A DNA stretch of 64,000 bases from Pseudoalteromonas luteoviolacea B = ATCC 29581 (GCA_000333235.1 CAPN01000016.1:310001-374000); one strand, 5' to 3'; counted from the stretch's first letter, positions 36,113 to 45,602 are shown. The notes: generated by a model not told the origin, from the sequence alone. A program made the numbers and translations.

Positions 36113-37627
36113 TTAACTGCAGGCAATCACCGTTCCATCTTTAGCATAGCATTGCGTTTCTCTGGTTAAAAAATAGCGACATAACCAAACATCACTGCCT
36201 TCAACGCAGTACGTTTTTTCACCCACGATACCACTGCCAATGTCAACACTTACTTTCCACTCATAATAATGATATGGAGTAATCGATTGATCTTCTTTCC
36301 ATTTATTAAACGCTGCAGACGATACTATGCCATATAATGCTTTAGGGCGCTCATTTCCGCCATAAGTTCTCCAACCATTCGAAAAGCCAGTATGGGCTGC
36401 TTCAAAACTAACTACACGATTGGCCGCTTCATAATAAGGGTTATAGTAATTGCTTCTTTTGCTTAATTTAGTCAATAGGCCTTGATAATCGGTCACCCAC
36501 GTCGTTCCTTCACAATTATCTAAAAACATCATGCCTTTATCATCGCCACTACCACAACTGCCACGGGGGAAAGCATCGCCTGACCAAATAAAATCGCCAT
36601 TGTCCCCACCGTACATTTCAGCTTCATAGTTAGAGCTGACAGCAATGATCGCATCGTTTTCACCACCACCACTTAAATAGGAATGAGTATCTTCAGCGAC
36701 AATCATATCATCACCACTACCACCCCAAGCTTTGTGCCATTTATTGCTATCAGGGTTATCCTGACCAACTTCAATCAATAGATCCCGACCACTACCGCCA
36801 TAAAGCCTATCTTCATATCCGCTATTTCCGGTAAGGTAATCATGACCATCATTACCGTAAAGCTTATCATCGCCACTATCACCGCTTAACACATCGTCGC
36901 CGTTACCACCGTACAATGTGTCATTTCCATCGCTGCCTGAACAACCACTTACAGAGAAAATAATTGCACCGTTGCCATTTTTTAACGTACAGCCGCCACC
37001 AAGATAATCATTACCATCATCGCCATACAGCACATCTTTACCTTGACCACCCATGATGAGGTCTCCGCCAGCATCGCCAGAGAGATTATCGTTGTTTTTA
37101 GCGCCATATAAATAATCATGGCCATCTCCACCTGAAAGCGTGTCATTACCATTTCCACCATTGAGCTCATCATCACCATCATTACCTTGAATTACATCAT
37201 GACCGTTATTACCAAAAATAGTATCGTTACCTGGTCCACCGAGTAGATAATCGTCTTTTATCCCTGTTGATATTGAGTCATTACCAGAGCCACCTTCTAC
37301 GGTTTGTTCTCGGGCTACGGCTGTCGCGATATAACTGTCATTTCCACTGCCTAAATCAGCCATTACGACGTCTATTTCGCTATATGAAAAAGTTTGGCAA
37401 CTACTCGCTCCAATGCCTTGTCGAGCCACAGTCAGAATGTCGCCGGATACATTCAAGGTAAATGTTTCGTCTTCATGATTTCCCTTTATCTGCAAAATTG
37501 TGCCAAGTTTGGAATGGAACAGCGTTCGAGCACTTGCTCCTCCATTCAATTCTTTGCAATTTGCGGCTGCTTGATGAGAAAAAGTCAAAAGTATCGCCAA
37601 GGAAGAACAAATCACGATATTTTTCAT
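36113..37627 (-). CDS. Exported RTX-type calcium-binding repeat protein
   Basis: 504 residues with a Sec signal peptide (MKNIVICSSLAILLTFSHQA). From about residue 110 to 350 there are roughly a dozen nonapeptides of the GGxGxDxUx kind (GGPGNDTIFG, GGNGNDTLSGGDGHDYLYG, GDDGNDYLGGG), which form a calcium-binding beta-roll. The C-terminal 150 residues have several Cys and no type I secretion signal. No type I exporter is nearby. The function is unknown; a cell-surface or periplasmic structural role is possible. Ribosome site AGGAA precedes the ATG. Confidence 0.85.
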   Translation of the reverse strand: MKNIVICSSLAILLTFSHQAAANCKELNGGASARTLFHSKLGTILQIKGNHEDETFTLNVSGDILTVARQGIGASSCQTFSYSEIDVVMADLGSGNDSYIATAVAREQTVEGGSGNDSISTGIKDDYLLGGPGNDTIFGNNGHDVIQGNDGDDELNGGNGNDTLSGGDGHDYLYGAKNNDNLSGDAGGDLIMGGQGKDVLYGDDGNDYLGGGCTLKNGNGAIIFSVSGCSGSDGNDTLYGGNGDDVLSGDSGDDKLYGNDGHDYLTGNSGYEDRLYGGSGRDLLIEVGQDNPDSNKWHKAWGGSGDDMIVAEDTHSYLSGGGENDAIIAVSSNYEAEMYGGDNGDFIWSGDAFPRGSCGSGDDKGMMFLDNCEGTTWVTDYQGLLTKLSKRSNYYNPYYEAANRVVSFEAAHTGFSNGWRTYGGNERPKALYGIVSSAAFNKWKEDQSITPYHYYEWKVSVDIGSGIVGEKTYCVEGSDVWLCRYFLTRETQCYAKDGTVIACS

Positions 37628-37740
37628 AAGTTTTCCTATTTATGAATCACACCAGGGTAAGATACTAGGAGGGTAGTTACGAAATTTGAAAGAAAAATGG
37701 AGACAGGATAAAAAACAATGAGTAATCCAAAATGAATACA

Positions 37741-37762
37741 AAAAAGCCCGCTGCGCGGGCTT
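37741..37762 (-). terminator. Terminator for mdh
   Basis: Minus-strand stem AAGCCCGC with GCGGGCTT (8 bp) around a 3-base loop, then at least five T residues. Located about 25 bases after the mdh stop codon. Confidence 0.9.
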
Positions 37763-37787
37763 ATACAAAGGTCATGCTTATGGGCAA

Positions 37788-38723
37788 TTAAGCCATAAAA
37801 TCAACGCCTTCTTGAATGTCTTTATTTAACGTTGCAAGCATGTCGTCTTTTGCTTTTTGCTCAAACGCACTTAATTTTCCGTAAGAAAGGATTTCTTCAA
37901 CGCCATTTTTACCAAGACGCACTGGGTGTGCAAAGAATGGCGCATCACCGTTTTCAACTTGAACGTAAGCATAATCAATAACATTTGCTTCGCCTTGTAA
38001 GCCTTTAACCAATGAGAAGCAGAAACGTGCAGCTGCTGCCCCCATTGAAAGTGTCGCGCTACCACCACCTGCTTTTGCATTAACAACTTCTGTACCCGCA
38101 TTTTGAATGCGTGAAGTTAATGCAGCCACTTCTTCATCTGTAAAGCTAGCACCTTCAACCTGTGAAAGAAGAGGTAGGATTGTAGTACCTGAGTGACCGC
38201 CGATCACTGGTACTTTAACGTTAGCAACATCTAAACCTTTAAGCTCAGCTACGAAAGCTTCTGAGCGGATCACGTCAAGTGTTGTTACACCAAATACTCG
38301 AGCTGGATCATAAGTTCCTGCTTTTTTAAATACTTCGGCAACGATTGGTACAGTACCATTTACTGGGTTAGTGATAATACCAACAAGTGCTTTCGGGCAA
38401 TTTCTTACCATACCTTCTGCTAATGTTCTTACGATACTCGCGTTTACATTGAATAGATCTGAACGATCCATACCTGGCTTACGCGGCATACCAGCTGGGA
38501 TCAACACGATGTCTGCGCCAGCAAGTGCCGTGTCTAGATCATCTTTGCCGTGACCTGACACTTTAACCGCTGTAGGGATATGAGATAAATCAACCGCCAC
38601 ACCAGGAACGACTGGCGCTACGTCGTAAAGCGCTAGCTCAGAACCTGCTGGTAAACCATTTTTTAGTAGTAAAGACAGAGCTTGGCCGATACCACCAGCA
38701 GCACCTAAAACAGCAACTTTCAT
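37788..38723 (-). CDS. mdh: Malate dehydrogenase
   Basis: 311 residues, NAD-dependent oxidation of malate to oxaloacetate in the citric acid cycle. [19 protein letters not shown] is the NAD-binding motif at 3-21; [43 protein letters not shown], and [13 protein letters not shown] with catalytic His are all present. The start at 38723 has a GGAG site and matches the family length; an in-frame extension of 46 residues upstream is rejected. Divergent from argR, as in other gammaproteobacteria. Confidence 0.96.
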   Translation of the reverse strand: MKVAVLGAAGGIGQALSLLLKNGLPAGSELALYDVAPVVPGVAVDLSHIPTAVKVSGHGKDDLDTALAGADIVLIPAGMPRKPGMDRSDLFNVNASIVRTLAEGMVRNCPKALVGIITNPVNGTVPIVAEVFKKAGTYDPARVFGVTTLDVIRSEAFVAELKGLDVANVKVPVIGGHSGTTILPLLSQVEGASFTDEEVAALTSRIQNAGTEVVNAKAGGGSATLSMGAAAARFCFSLVKGLQGEANVIDYAYVQVENGDAPFFAHPVRLGKNGVEEILSYGKLSAFEQKAKDDMLATLNKDIQEGVDFMA

Positions 38724-38970
38724 GCGAATTCTCCATAATTTGAGGAAGGAATTAAAAGTGACATAAAGATAATGAAAAGCACCGACAAAAACAAATTTAT
38801 CCTGCTTATATTCGAGATTTTTTCGACCATAGTTGTAAACCTCTCGACACTTTATGCCCATTTAAGACTACAATTGAATATCAAACGACTGTAAAGGCAT
38901 TAACAAACCTTGGGGTCTCTTTGGCTTTTGTGTAGAATGGTTCGGATAAGTAGAGATTGAGTGAGAAGTT

Positions 38971-39438
38971 ATGCAACCACAAGAAAAACAAGAAGCGCTA
39001 GTAAAAGCATTTAAGTCACTATTGAAAGAAGAAAACTTGTCGTCTCAAGGTGAAATTGTTGATGCGCTAAAAGACCAAGGTTTTGATAACATCAGTCAAA
39101 GTAAAGTGTCACGCATGCTTAGTAAATTTGGTGCGGTAAGAACCCGTAATGCCAAACAAGAAATGGTCTACTGCTTGCCTGTCGAAATGGGCGTTCCAAC
39201 AGCAAAAAGCCCGCTTCGACAATTAGTTATCGATATTATGCATAACGAAATGATGATCATCATTCGCACAAGCCCTGGCGCGGCTCAACTTATCGCTCGC
39301 TTATTGGATTCTTTAGGCAAGGCCGATGGCGTACTGGGTACGATTGCTGGTGACGACACCATCTTTATAGCACCAGCCCAAATCTCTGAAATTGAAGAAA
39401 CCTTAGAACGAGTTAAAACGTTATTTGATAACGTGTGA
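38971..39438 (+). CDS. argR: Arginine repressor
   Basis: 155 residues: an N-terminal winged helix (about 1-70; [41 protein letters not shown]) and a C-terminal arginine-binding hexamerisation domain ([16 protein letters not shown] then [15 protein letters not shown] [13 protein letters not shown]). It represses arginine biosynthesis when arginine is abundant. It faces mdh over about 250 bases; a TTGAATATCAAA stretch at about 38874 resembles one half of an ARG box but I do not call it. Confidence 0.95.
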   Translation: MQPQEKQEALVKAFKSLLKEENLSSQGEIVDALKDQGFDNISQSKVSRMLSKFGAVRTRNAKQEMVYCLPVEMGVPTAKSPLRQLVIDIMHNEMMIIIRTSPGAAQLIARLLDSLGKADGVLGTIAGDDTIFIAPAQISEIEETLERVKTLFDNV

Positions 39439-39465
39439 TCCTAAATTGAGTGGGCTAATTTTCGC

Positions 39466-40368
39466 TCACGCCATTTTCTGAATAAATTGGACCGATGGCG
39501 CGAAAAACGCAGCCCCCATATCGCTGTGGGTAAAATCTAAAAGTCGATCGTAACATTCAGCGTTACCTAAACGTTTTTTCAGCACAAGCTCCAAGCCATC
39601 GCCATGTGTAGAACAGCTCAGCCACAAACTTCCTTGCACATAAACATCACCAAAAGGCATACTTTGATTAAGTAACAATGCAAGGCCGTTGGCATCTTTT
39701 AATTCACTTAAAGCAGCGTGGCTATCAGGGATAGGAGGCATTAAAAGCTCGTTATCTAGCCGAGTACGTCCCATAATTTGTTCTTGCTCGTCAATGGTTA
39801 GTCGCTGCCACTGCGCTAAATCAAACTTGACTCGCTGAGTGTGTACATAACTTCCTTGGTCATCAAGGCTATTTGGATTTTGGACTAAAGCAACCTGACG
39901 TTTAAATCGTCCATGCGGAATATCTGCGCCATAGATAAATCCATTAAAATCACGACCATCTAAAAATCGAAAACAACGCACTTGCGACACCAATTCAATG
40001 CCACCGGCAAAAATCTGCAAAGTACGCTGAGCAAATAAGTGGTTCACATCTTCTCGGTCTGAACGGATCACCATCAACATATCAAATGGTTGACTATGAA
40101 CGCTGTGATCCGTCTGCCCAAGATGAGGAAAACTTTTTAATTCAGAGGGTATAAATTCGGGGTAAATATGTGGCCAATATTGAGCCCCGATTGCAACAAA
40201 CGAACTTATCATCGATTCCGAAAACTGATCGGCAAATTCTTCTTGCAGAGTAATAAGTTTGGGTAATTGAGCACGCACAGCTTCATCATGCCCATCTAGC
40301 ACGTTAAAAAACAAATGTAAGCCATGAAGGTTTGCTTCTGCACAGAGTCCGGATTGCGCTTGCGCCAT
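39466..40368 (-). CDS. DyP-type peroxidase
   Basis: 300 residues of the dye-decolourising haem peroxidase family. The family GxxDG-like segment appears as CFRFLDGRDFNGFIYGAD (distal Asp), followed by GSYVHTQRVKFDLAQWQRL, EQIMGRTRLDNELL and the proximal-His region DSHAAL. There is no Tat or Sec signal, so the enzyme is predicted cytoplasmic (as YfeX-like members). It starts 19 bases after the ABC ATPase gene and ends the iron-transport operon, which fits a role in haem or iron handling; the true substrate is unknown. Confidence 0.85.
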   Translation of the reverse strand: MAQAQSGLCAEANLHGLHLFFNVLDGHDEAVRAQLPKLITLQEEFADQFSESMISSFVAIGAQYWPHIYPEFIPSELKSFPHLGQTDHSVHSQPFDMLMVIRSDREDVNHLFAQRTLQIFAGGIELVSQVRCFRFLDGRDFNGFIYGADIPHGRFKRQVALVQNPNSLDDQGSYVHTQRVKFDLAQWQRLTIDEQEQIMGRTRLDNELLMPPIPDSHAALSELKDANGLALLLNQSMPFGDVYVQGSLWLSCSTHGDGLELVLKKRLGNAECYDRLLDFTHSDMGAAFFAPSVQFIQKMA

Positions 40369-40387
40369 GTGTCCAATTACCTACTTT

Positions 40388-41416
40388 TTATGCAAACAGA
40401 TTGACTGCATGCGGTTTTATTATTAGCGAGACAGGACGAGTTAGATCTAACTGTGCCGATATAGGTACAATCACTTCTTGCGACTGCCCCTCAACATCAA
40501 TCGTATAAGCATAATCAGCACCTAAAAATCGGCCACTGTGTATAGTTACTGTATTAATGTCACTTTGTTCAAGTGCCATATATTGTGGCCGAACGTAGAT
40601 CTGGCCATCATCAATAGGAGGCAGCTCATTAGTCGATTCAATTAGCCCAAACGCCGTTTCAACGCAATTGTTATTGATACGTTTTGCAGCTAAGTATATG
40701 CCTTGACCAAGAAATTCAGCAACTTTACGATTTACAGGGGTACTAAACAAGGCTTGAGCATGGCCAAATTGCAGTATTTTGCCTTCGTGCATCACAGCCA
40801 AATAATCAGCAAAAGCAAACGCTTCCTCTTTTGAGTGGCTTACAAAAATCGCAGAAATACCCTGTGATTTGATAATTGCGCGAATTTCTTGGATCAATGA
40901 AAACCGTACTTGACTGTCGATATTTGAAAATGGTTCGTCCATTAACAAAAGCTTCGGCTTATATGCGAGTGCTCGTGCTATTGCAACCCGCTGCTGCTGC
41001 CCTCCTGATAGCTCATGTGGGTAACGCGCACCTAATCCAACAAGATGCACCAGCTCAAGCATTTCAGCAACCCGAACGGTCTTTGCTTTTTTGTCTAAAC
41101 CATCTAATCCAAACGCGATATTCTGCGCAACAGACATGTGCGGAAACAGTGCATAGTCTTGAAACATCATGCCGACTTGCCGTTTTTGCGCTGGAACAAA
41201 TACCTTCTCATCAACTACATTTTGTTGATGAAGCACAATCTTACCGGCTTCTGGTTCGAGAAGCCCCGCAATCAACTTTAAGGTGGTGGTTTTGCCACAA
41301 CCACTTGCGCCCAGTAAACACACGATTTGGTTGTCTTCTACGCACAAATCTAGCTCATCAACCACCAGCTTGCCATCGTAACGATAGGTTAACTGTTCAA
41401 GACTAAGATTTGCCAT
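40388..41416 (-). CDS. Ferric-iron ABC transporter ATP-binding protein (FbpC-like)
   Basis: 342 residues: Walker A LLGASGCGKTTTLKLIAG (about 32-49), Q loop MMFQDYALFPHM, signature LSGGQQQRVAIARALA, Walker B LLLMDEPFSN and switch VSHSKEEA. A C-terminal TOBE-like extension (about 245-342) matches the FbpC/PotA group. Its start overlaps the permease gene by 14 bases. It energises import by the adjacent permease. Confidence 0.9.
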   Translation of the reverse strand: MANLSLEQLTYRYDGKLVVDELDLCVEDNQIVCLLGASGCGKTTTLKLIAGLLEPEAGKIVLHQQNVVDEKVFVPAQKRQVGMMFQDYALFPHMSVAQNIAFGLDGLDKKAKTVRVAEMLELVHLVGLGARYPHELSGGQQQRVAIARALAYKPKLLLMDEPFSNIDSQVRFSLIQEIRAIIKSQGISAIFVSHSKEEAFAFADYLAVMHEGKILQFGHAQALFSTPVNRKVAEFLGQGIYLAAKRINNNCVETAFGLIESTNELPPIDDGQIYVRPQYMALEQSDINTVTIHSGRFLGADYAYTIDVEGQSQEVIVPISAQLDLTRPVSLIIKPHAVNLFA

Positions 41417-43043
41417 GTTCGCCCTCCATCGAGCGGTTAACTAAATACAAAGGCACCAGACCAACGAACACAATTAATAATGCTGACAGCGATGCTAATT
41501 CAAGCTGTTCATCGCTAACAAACTGATATACATGCGTGGCCAAGGTTTCAAAATTAAAAGGGCGCAGTAATAAAGCTGCGGGCAATTCTTTCATGCATTC
41601 AATAAACACGAGTAAGCCAGCGGTAAGCATGCCCTTTTTCAATAGTGGTAAATGCACACGGGTTAATGTGTGTGCGCGAGATTTTCCGAGTGAATAACTT
41701 GCCATATCAAGTGAAGGAGAAATCCGTTTGAAACTGGACTCAAGTGCACCATGCGCTATCGCAAAAAAACGCACCAAATACGCAAAAATCAACGCAAAAA
41801 TGGTTCCACTCAATAAAAGCCCTGGTTCAAATTCACTTCCTTCAAACCACTGATTAAGTTTATCATCCAGCCAAGTAAGCGGAATTAACACAGCTACGGC
41901 TAATACCGTTCCTGGCAATGCATAACCGATCGCTGCACTTTTCGCAGGCAGGTTGTGCAGCGCGGTTGAATTTAATCGATGAGCATAGTTCATCACTACG
42001 CTCAATACGACAGCCAACACACACACCCACGCAGAAACATAAAAGCTTTGCCACGCGTAGAGCCAAAACTGACTCTGCCACGCATCACGCCAATAGGTTA
42101 ATGCGTAATTTATCAGCACACCCACTGGGAAAATAAAAGCAATTAGAAGAACTACGGTGCAAAACAAACTGGCTGACCACCCTTTCCATCCGTCTAACTT
42201 GTATAAAATTTCTGATGCGAGAACTTGCTGGCGCTCATACACTACTTTATTGCGGCGGCTAAAATTCTCCATGCCAAAGATTAGAAGCAACATTACTAGC
42301 ATTACTGCTGCAATTTTGGCCGCTCCCGCAAGAGAATAGTAACCAAGCCATGTATCATAAACAGCGGTGGTGAGGGTGTTTACCGCAAAATAATGTACAG
42401 TGGCAAAATCCGCCATACTTTCCATTGCAACTAGCGCAACTCCCGCAACAATTGCTCCTCGAGATAACGGTAAACTCACCGCAAAAAAACTCTGTCGAGG
42501 CGTTTTTCCCATAATCTCAGCCGCTTGAAGTAAACGCAGCGATTGCTCTTTTAACGCGGTCTTAAAGATCAAATAGATATAAGGATAAAGCACCAACGCC
42601 AACATTAAGGTTGCCCCCCCTAATGTACGCATATCGAAAAACCAATAGTCACTTGGCGAGTGCCAATCAAACCAAACACGTAAATTACGTTGTACTGGCC
42701 CTGCATAATCGAAAAAATCTGTGTAAATATACGCAATGATGTAGCTAGGCATCGCTAAAGGCAGCATTAGTGCCCAACTAAAATGCTTTTTACCGGGGAA
42801 TTCGCAATAAGCAACAAGCCACCCAAGCGGCAACGCCACTAAGCAGGCAATCGCACAAACACCTATCACCAACAAAACGGTGTTTAGGATATAATCTCCA
42901 AGCACCGTTTGCTGCAAATGTTGATAGACTTCAGATTCACTGCCAAGCGCGGTATAAAGAAGAGAAAGCAAAGGCATCGACAGGATGATCCCAATCACCC
43001 ACGCGACACCTTGCCATCGCGATAAGAGTTTAGTCCAACGCAT
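41403..43043 (-). CDS. Ferric-iron ABC transporter permease (FbpB-like)
   Basis: 546 residues with about twelve membrane helices arranged as two fused permease halves, the layout of FbpB/SfuB. Each half carries an EAA-type loop for the ATPase: EIMGKTPRQSFFAVSLPLSRGA (about 176-197) and SYSLGKSRAHTLTRVHLPLLKKG (about 448-470). It starts on the last base of the fbpA-like stop codon, so translation is tightly coupled. Confidence 0.9.
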   Translation of the reverse strand: MRWTKLLSRWQGVAWVIGIILSMPLLSLLYTALGSESEVYQHLQQTVLGDYILNTVLLVIGVCAIACLVALPLGWLVAYCEFPGKKHFSWALMLPLAMPSYIIAYIYTDFFDYAGPVQRNLRVWFDWHSPSDYWFFDMRTLGGATLMLALVLYPYIYLIFKTALKEQSLRLLQAAEIMGKTPRQSFFAVSLPLSRGAIVAGVALVAMESMADFATVHYFAVNTLTTAVYDTWLGYYSLAGAAKIAAVMLVMLLLIFGMENFSRRNKVVYERQQVLASEILYKLDGWKGWSASLFCTVVLLIAFIFPVGVLINYALTYWRDAWQSQFWLYAWQSFYVSAWVCVLAVVLSVVMNYAHRLNSTALHNLPAKSAAIGYALPGTVLAVAVLIPLTWLDDKLNQWFEGSEFEPGLLLSGTIFALIFAYLVRFFAIAHGALESSFKRISPSLDMASYSLGKSRAHTLTRVHLPLLKKGMLTAGLLVFIECMKELPAALLLRPFNFETLATHVYQFVSDEQLELASLSALLIVFVGLVPLYLVNRSMEGEHGKS

Positions 43044-44047
43044 TAAAGGTCAAATTTTACTTCATCCAATAATTTAAGCGCTTTAGCGCGATTTTCGCTT
43101 ACAACAGAAAGGGCGATTCCATCTTCTTTAAACTCCCCCCAAGACTTTACCAGCTCTGATAAATCGACACCTGGCTTAACTGGGTATTCCATATTTAAAG
43201 AAGCGTACTGACTTTGCGCTTTATCTTCTGTTAGGAATTCAATAAGTTTCACTGCGCTCGCTTTATTTTTTGCATAGCGAGTCAATACAACACCAGAGAC
43301 GTTAATGTGCGCACCACGATCTGCTTGGTTAGGAAAAACGATATTAACCGCTTCTGCCCACACGCGCTGCTTTTCATTTTTTAGCATTTGACCATAGTAA
43401 TAGCTATTACCAAGCGATAACTTGCACAGCCCTTCTTTAATCGCTTGAACCTGACCGCGGTCGTTACCCTGAGGTTTTCGAGCAAGGTTTGCTTTTACAC
43501 CTTCAAGCCATGTTTTTGTGTAAGCTTCACCATGGTGTGCGATCATCGATGCGACTAAAGAAATGTTATACGGGTGTTTACCTGAGCGAGTACAGATTTG
43601 ACCTTTGAACTCTGGCTTTGCTAAATCTTCATAGCTAAAGGTGTTTGTATCAATACCTGACTGTTTGTCTGCGTAAATGACACGAGCTCGCTTAGTGAGG
43701 GCAATCCAGTCCCCTTCAGGGTCGCGAAACACCGCTGGCACGTTCTTAGCCACAATATCGCTTTCAATAGGTTGAGTTAGCGCTAAGCTCTCAAGTTGGA
43801 TTAAATCACCAAAGTTCGATGTTAAAACTAAATCTGCTCGCGCATGTTTACCTTCACGTTGGACACGCTCAATCAAGCCGCTTTTGGCGAAAACCACATT
43901 CGTTTTAATGCCCGTTTGAGCAGTAAACTCTTCCAATATCGGCTGGATCAAAAACGGCTGTCTGTATGAGTAAATGTTTACTTCTTCCTTTGCGCTGACT
44001 TGTGTCGAACCAATCAACAGCCCTACTGCCAAAAGCACTTTTTTCAT
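43043..44047 (-). CDS. Ferric-iron periplasmic binding protein (FbpA-like)
   Basis: 334 residues, signal peptide MKKVLLAVGLLIGSTQVSA followed by EEVNIYSYRQPFLIQPILEEF, the typical start of family-1 iron-binding proteins. Iron ligands are likely the paired tyrosines in LGNSYYYGQML (about 190-200). The ATG at 44047 has an AGAGG site and gives the proper signal peptide; eight extra residues upstream are rejected. It is the first gene of the fbpABC-dyp operon and is transcribed away from the CsrB-type RNA. Confidence 0.9.
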   Translation of the reverse strand: MKKVLLAVGLLIGSTQVSAKEEVNIYSYRQPFLIQPILEEFTAQTGIKTNVVFAKSGLIERVQREGKHARADLVLTSNFGDLIQLESLALTQPIESDIVAKNVPAVFRDPEGDWIALTKRARVIYADKQSGIDTNTFSYEDLAKPEFKGQICTRSGKHPYNISLVASMIAHHGEAYTKTWLEGVKANLARKPQGNDRGQVQAIKEGLCKLSLGNSYYYGQMLKNEKQRVWAEAVNIVFPNQADRGAHINVSGVVLTRYAKNKASAVKLIEFLTEDKAQSQYASLNMEYPVKPGVDLSELVKSWGEFKEDGIALSVVSENRAKALKLLDEVKFDL

Positions 44048-44175
44048 GTAAACCTCTTTCGTTTTCACCAAGTAAAAAAATCTAATTTATCGATTTTAAC
44101 TGGTGTCTGTGCAAATTCAAAAACATCTCGTCGAAATAAATTCAGCGCCTTCAATCACAAAAAAGGAAATTGCTT

Positions 44176-44191
44176 GTGAGAGATCTCTCAC
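44176..44191. promoter_or_regulatory. GacA/UvrY upstream activating sequence
   Basis: Perfect 16-base palindrome GTGAGAGATCTCTCAC, close to the GacA/UvrY consensus TGTAAG-N6-CTTACA. Its centre is about 167 bases before the predicted start of the CsrB-type RNA, the usual distance for these elements. Confidence 0.8.
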
Positions 44192-44315
44192 GGCGATGAC
44201 AGCTTTAATGGAAGATAGTGCGTCAATAATCACCCATTTATTGCTATCAAACTGATTTATATATGGATTATTTTACGTAAACCAGTGTAAATAGCAATCA
44301 GTATCATTTTATCAC

Positions 44316-44344
44316 GATACTTTTTAATACATTGTGCCTATACT
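44316..44344 (+). promoter_or_regulatory. Predicted promoter of the CsrB-type RNA
   Basis: The -10 element TATACT lies at 44339-44344. The -35 region (GATACT, 44316-44321) is weak at 17-base spacing, which fits a promoter that needs GacA/UvrY. Transcription would start near 44351. Confidence 0.55.
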
Positions 44345-44350
44345 GTCTCC

Positions 44351-44907
44351 ATCAGCTAAGGGAAACGCTGATTTAAGGAACAGCTCAGGAAGAGTTAAGT
44401 TCACGAGGATGGTGAACAAAGGACAGGAAGGCAAACGGAAAAGCCACTTAGCTTAGGATAAGCAAAAGCAAAGGATGGTACAGCATTGGACGCTGAGCAA
44501 TGGAGGCATAGGGAAAAAATCCAATCAAAAGGACAGGTTGGCTGACAGGATGTTGTAGAGGACACACGGACAGTTCGAAGCGGATTCGTATAGCAGGATG
44601 CTGCCAGGAAGAAGTAGGCAAAGGAACAGCGGATGTTTACCCCCTCTGGGGCTGCTAAGCCAAACAGTTTATGGATTGCTCAGGATGAGCAAGTGGATGG
44701 AAACACAACAGGAAGTGAGGAACAGTGTTACCTTCGAGTCAGTCTTTTAAAGGTTTACTCAGGGAGTAATTCTGAAACTACGTAGCCTAACCAAACGTAG
44801 TAATGGATACCGATACAGGATATACGACGTACCTAAGCGTATTTCGATTGCAGGACGCAATAAGAAGATTCCGCAGGCGCAACCTATTGGTTGCGCCCTT
44901 CTTTTTT
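44351..44907 (+). ncRNA. csrB: CsrB/RsmZ-type CsrA-sequestering regulatory RNA
   Basis: About 555 bases with no ORF, full of GGA: I count roughly 31 GGA trinucleotides, many as AGGA, CAGGA or AAGGA, and several in the loops of short hairpins. This density is characteristic of CsrB, CsrC, RsmY and RsmZ RNAs, which titrate the translational regulator CsrA. It has a GacA-type palindrome upstream, a plausible -10 box, and ends at a 9-bp terminator. The 5' end is predicted, not known. CsrA itself and the GacS/GacA pair are not in this window. Confidence 0.85.
44876..44907 (+). terminator. Rho-independent terminator of the CsrB-type RNA
   Basis: GGCGCAACC pairs perfectly with GGTTGCGCC (9 bp) around TATT, then CCTTC and six T residues. 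Confidence 0.92.
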
Positions 44908-44924
44908 AAAGACCTTTAAAAACC

Positions 44925-45602
44925 TTAATCCTCACCGGTATAACGATTTTTTCCTTTTAAATACGCACAACGAAACTCCAAAAAATGCGCCTGAAGACAT
45001 TCTGCAGCCTGTTTTTCACCGTTTTCAGCAAGTACAATGGTTGCGACCTCAACCGTGCCCAACTGGTTTTCAAAAGGGGCTACACGCAAACGGTAATCAG
45101 ATAATGCTTTAGGTGTGATTGATAATACAGGCAAACTATCTAAATAGGGGCTTTTACGAAACATACGTTTCGCTTCTCGCCACGTTGCATCAAGAAACAC
45201 ATATAAAGGCTTTCGTTTAGGTTGATGTACAACACGCTCAATAACTTGGCGACCATCGGCTTCGTCGGCAGGAAAGACCAAAATAGGTTGATAGTTTGGA
45301 TCAGAAAGCAGCGCTAATAACTTGGCTTCTGGCTCAGTTCGATCCCAACGAAAAGCATAGTTTTCTGGAATAATATCTGCAATTAAGCGCCCTGTATTAG
45401 ATGGTTTAAATGGTTCATTATGAGACATCAGCAATAGCACCGCACTTTGACAATCTGTTGCAACTTGCTTAGTCTGGCAAATACAAAACTGCTCGGCAAT
45501 CAAACATTCAGCACAGCGCTTAAGCTTACCACCTCGTGCATTAAATGGCCGAGTTGCTTGTGCAAGCAATTGATGCCGTAATACTAATACTGAATTGTTC
45601 AT
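44925..45602 (-). CDS. DTW-domain tRNA-uridine aminocarboxypropyltransferase (TapT/YfiP-like)
   Basis: 225 residues. The DTW signature appears as FLDATWREAKRMFR (about 140-153). A Cys cluster, CAECLIAEQFCIC, near residue 30 is the expected zinc site, and MSHNEPFKPSNTGRLI follows. DTW proteins such as E. coli TapT transfer a 3-amino-3-carboxypropyl group from SAM to U47 in tRNA. The start at 45602 has a GGGGGAG site. It ends 18 bases from the CsrB-type terminator, on the opposite strand. Confidence 0.85.
   Translation of the reverse strand: MNNSVLVLRHQLLAQATRPFNARGGKLKRCAECLIAEQFCICQTKQVATDCQSAVLLLMSHNEPFKPSNTGRLIADIIPENYAFRWDRTEPEAKLLALLSDPNYQPILVFPADEADGRQVIERVVHQPKRKPLYVFLDATWREAKRMFRKSPYLDSLPVLSITPKALSDYRLRVAPFENQLGTVEVATIVLAENGEKQAAECLQAHFLEFRCAYLKGKNRYTGED

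Noticed and set aside
36982..37182. Met-rich minus-strand ORF inside the RTX gene
   Set aside because: It is an out-of-frame reading of the calcium-binding repeats, which gives the repeated MVM pattern.
44291..44312. Fur-like sequence near the CsrB promoter (AGCAATCAGTATCATTT)
   Set aside because: Only about 10 of 14 key positions match a Fur 7-1-7 box and it is 245 bases from the fbpA-like start, so I do not call an iron box.
44891..45112. 73-codon plus-strand ORF just after the CsrB-type RNA
   Set aside because: It covers the terminator and runs antisense to tapT, so it is not a credible gene.
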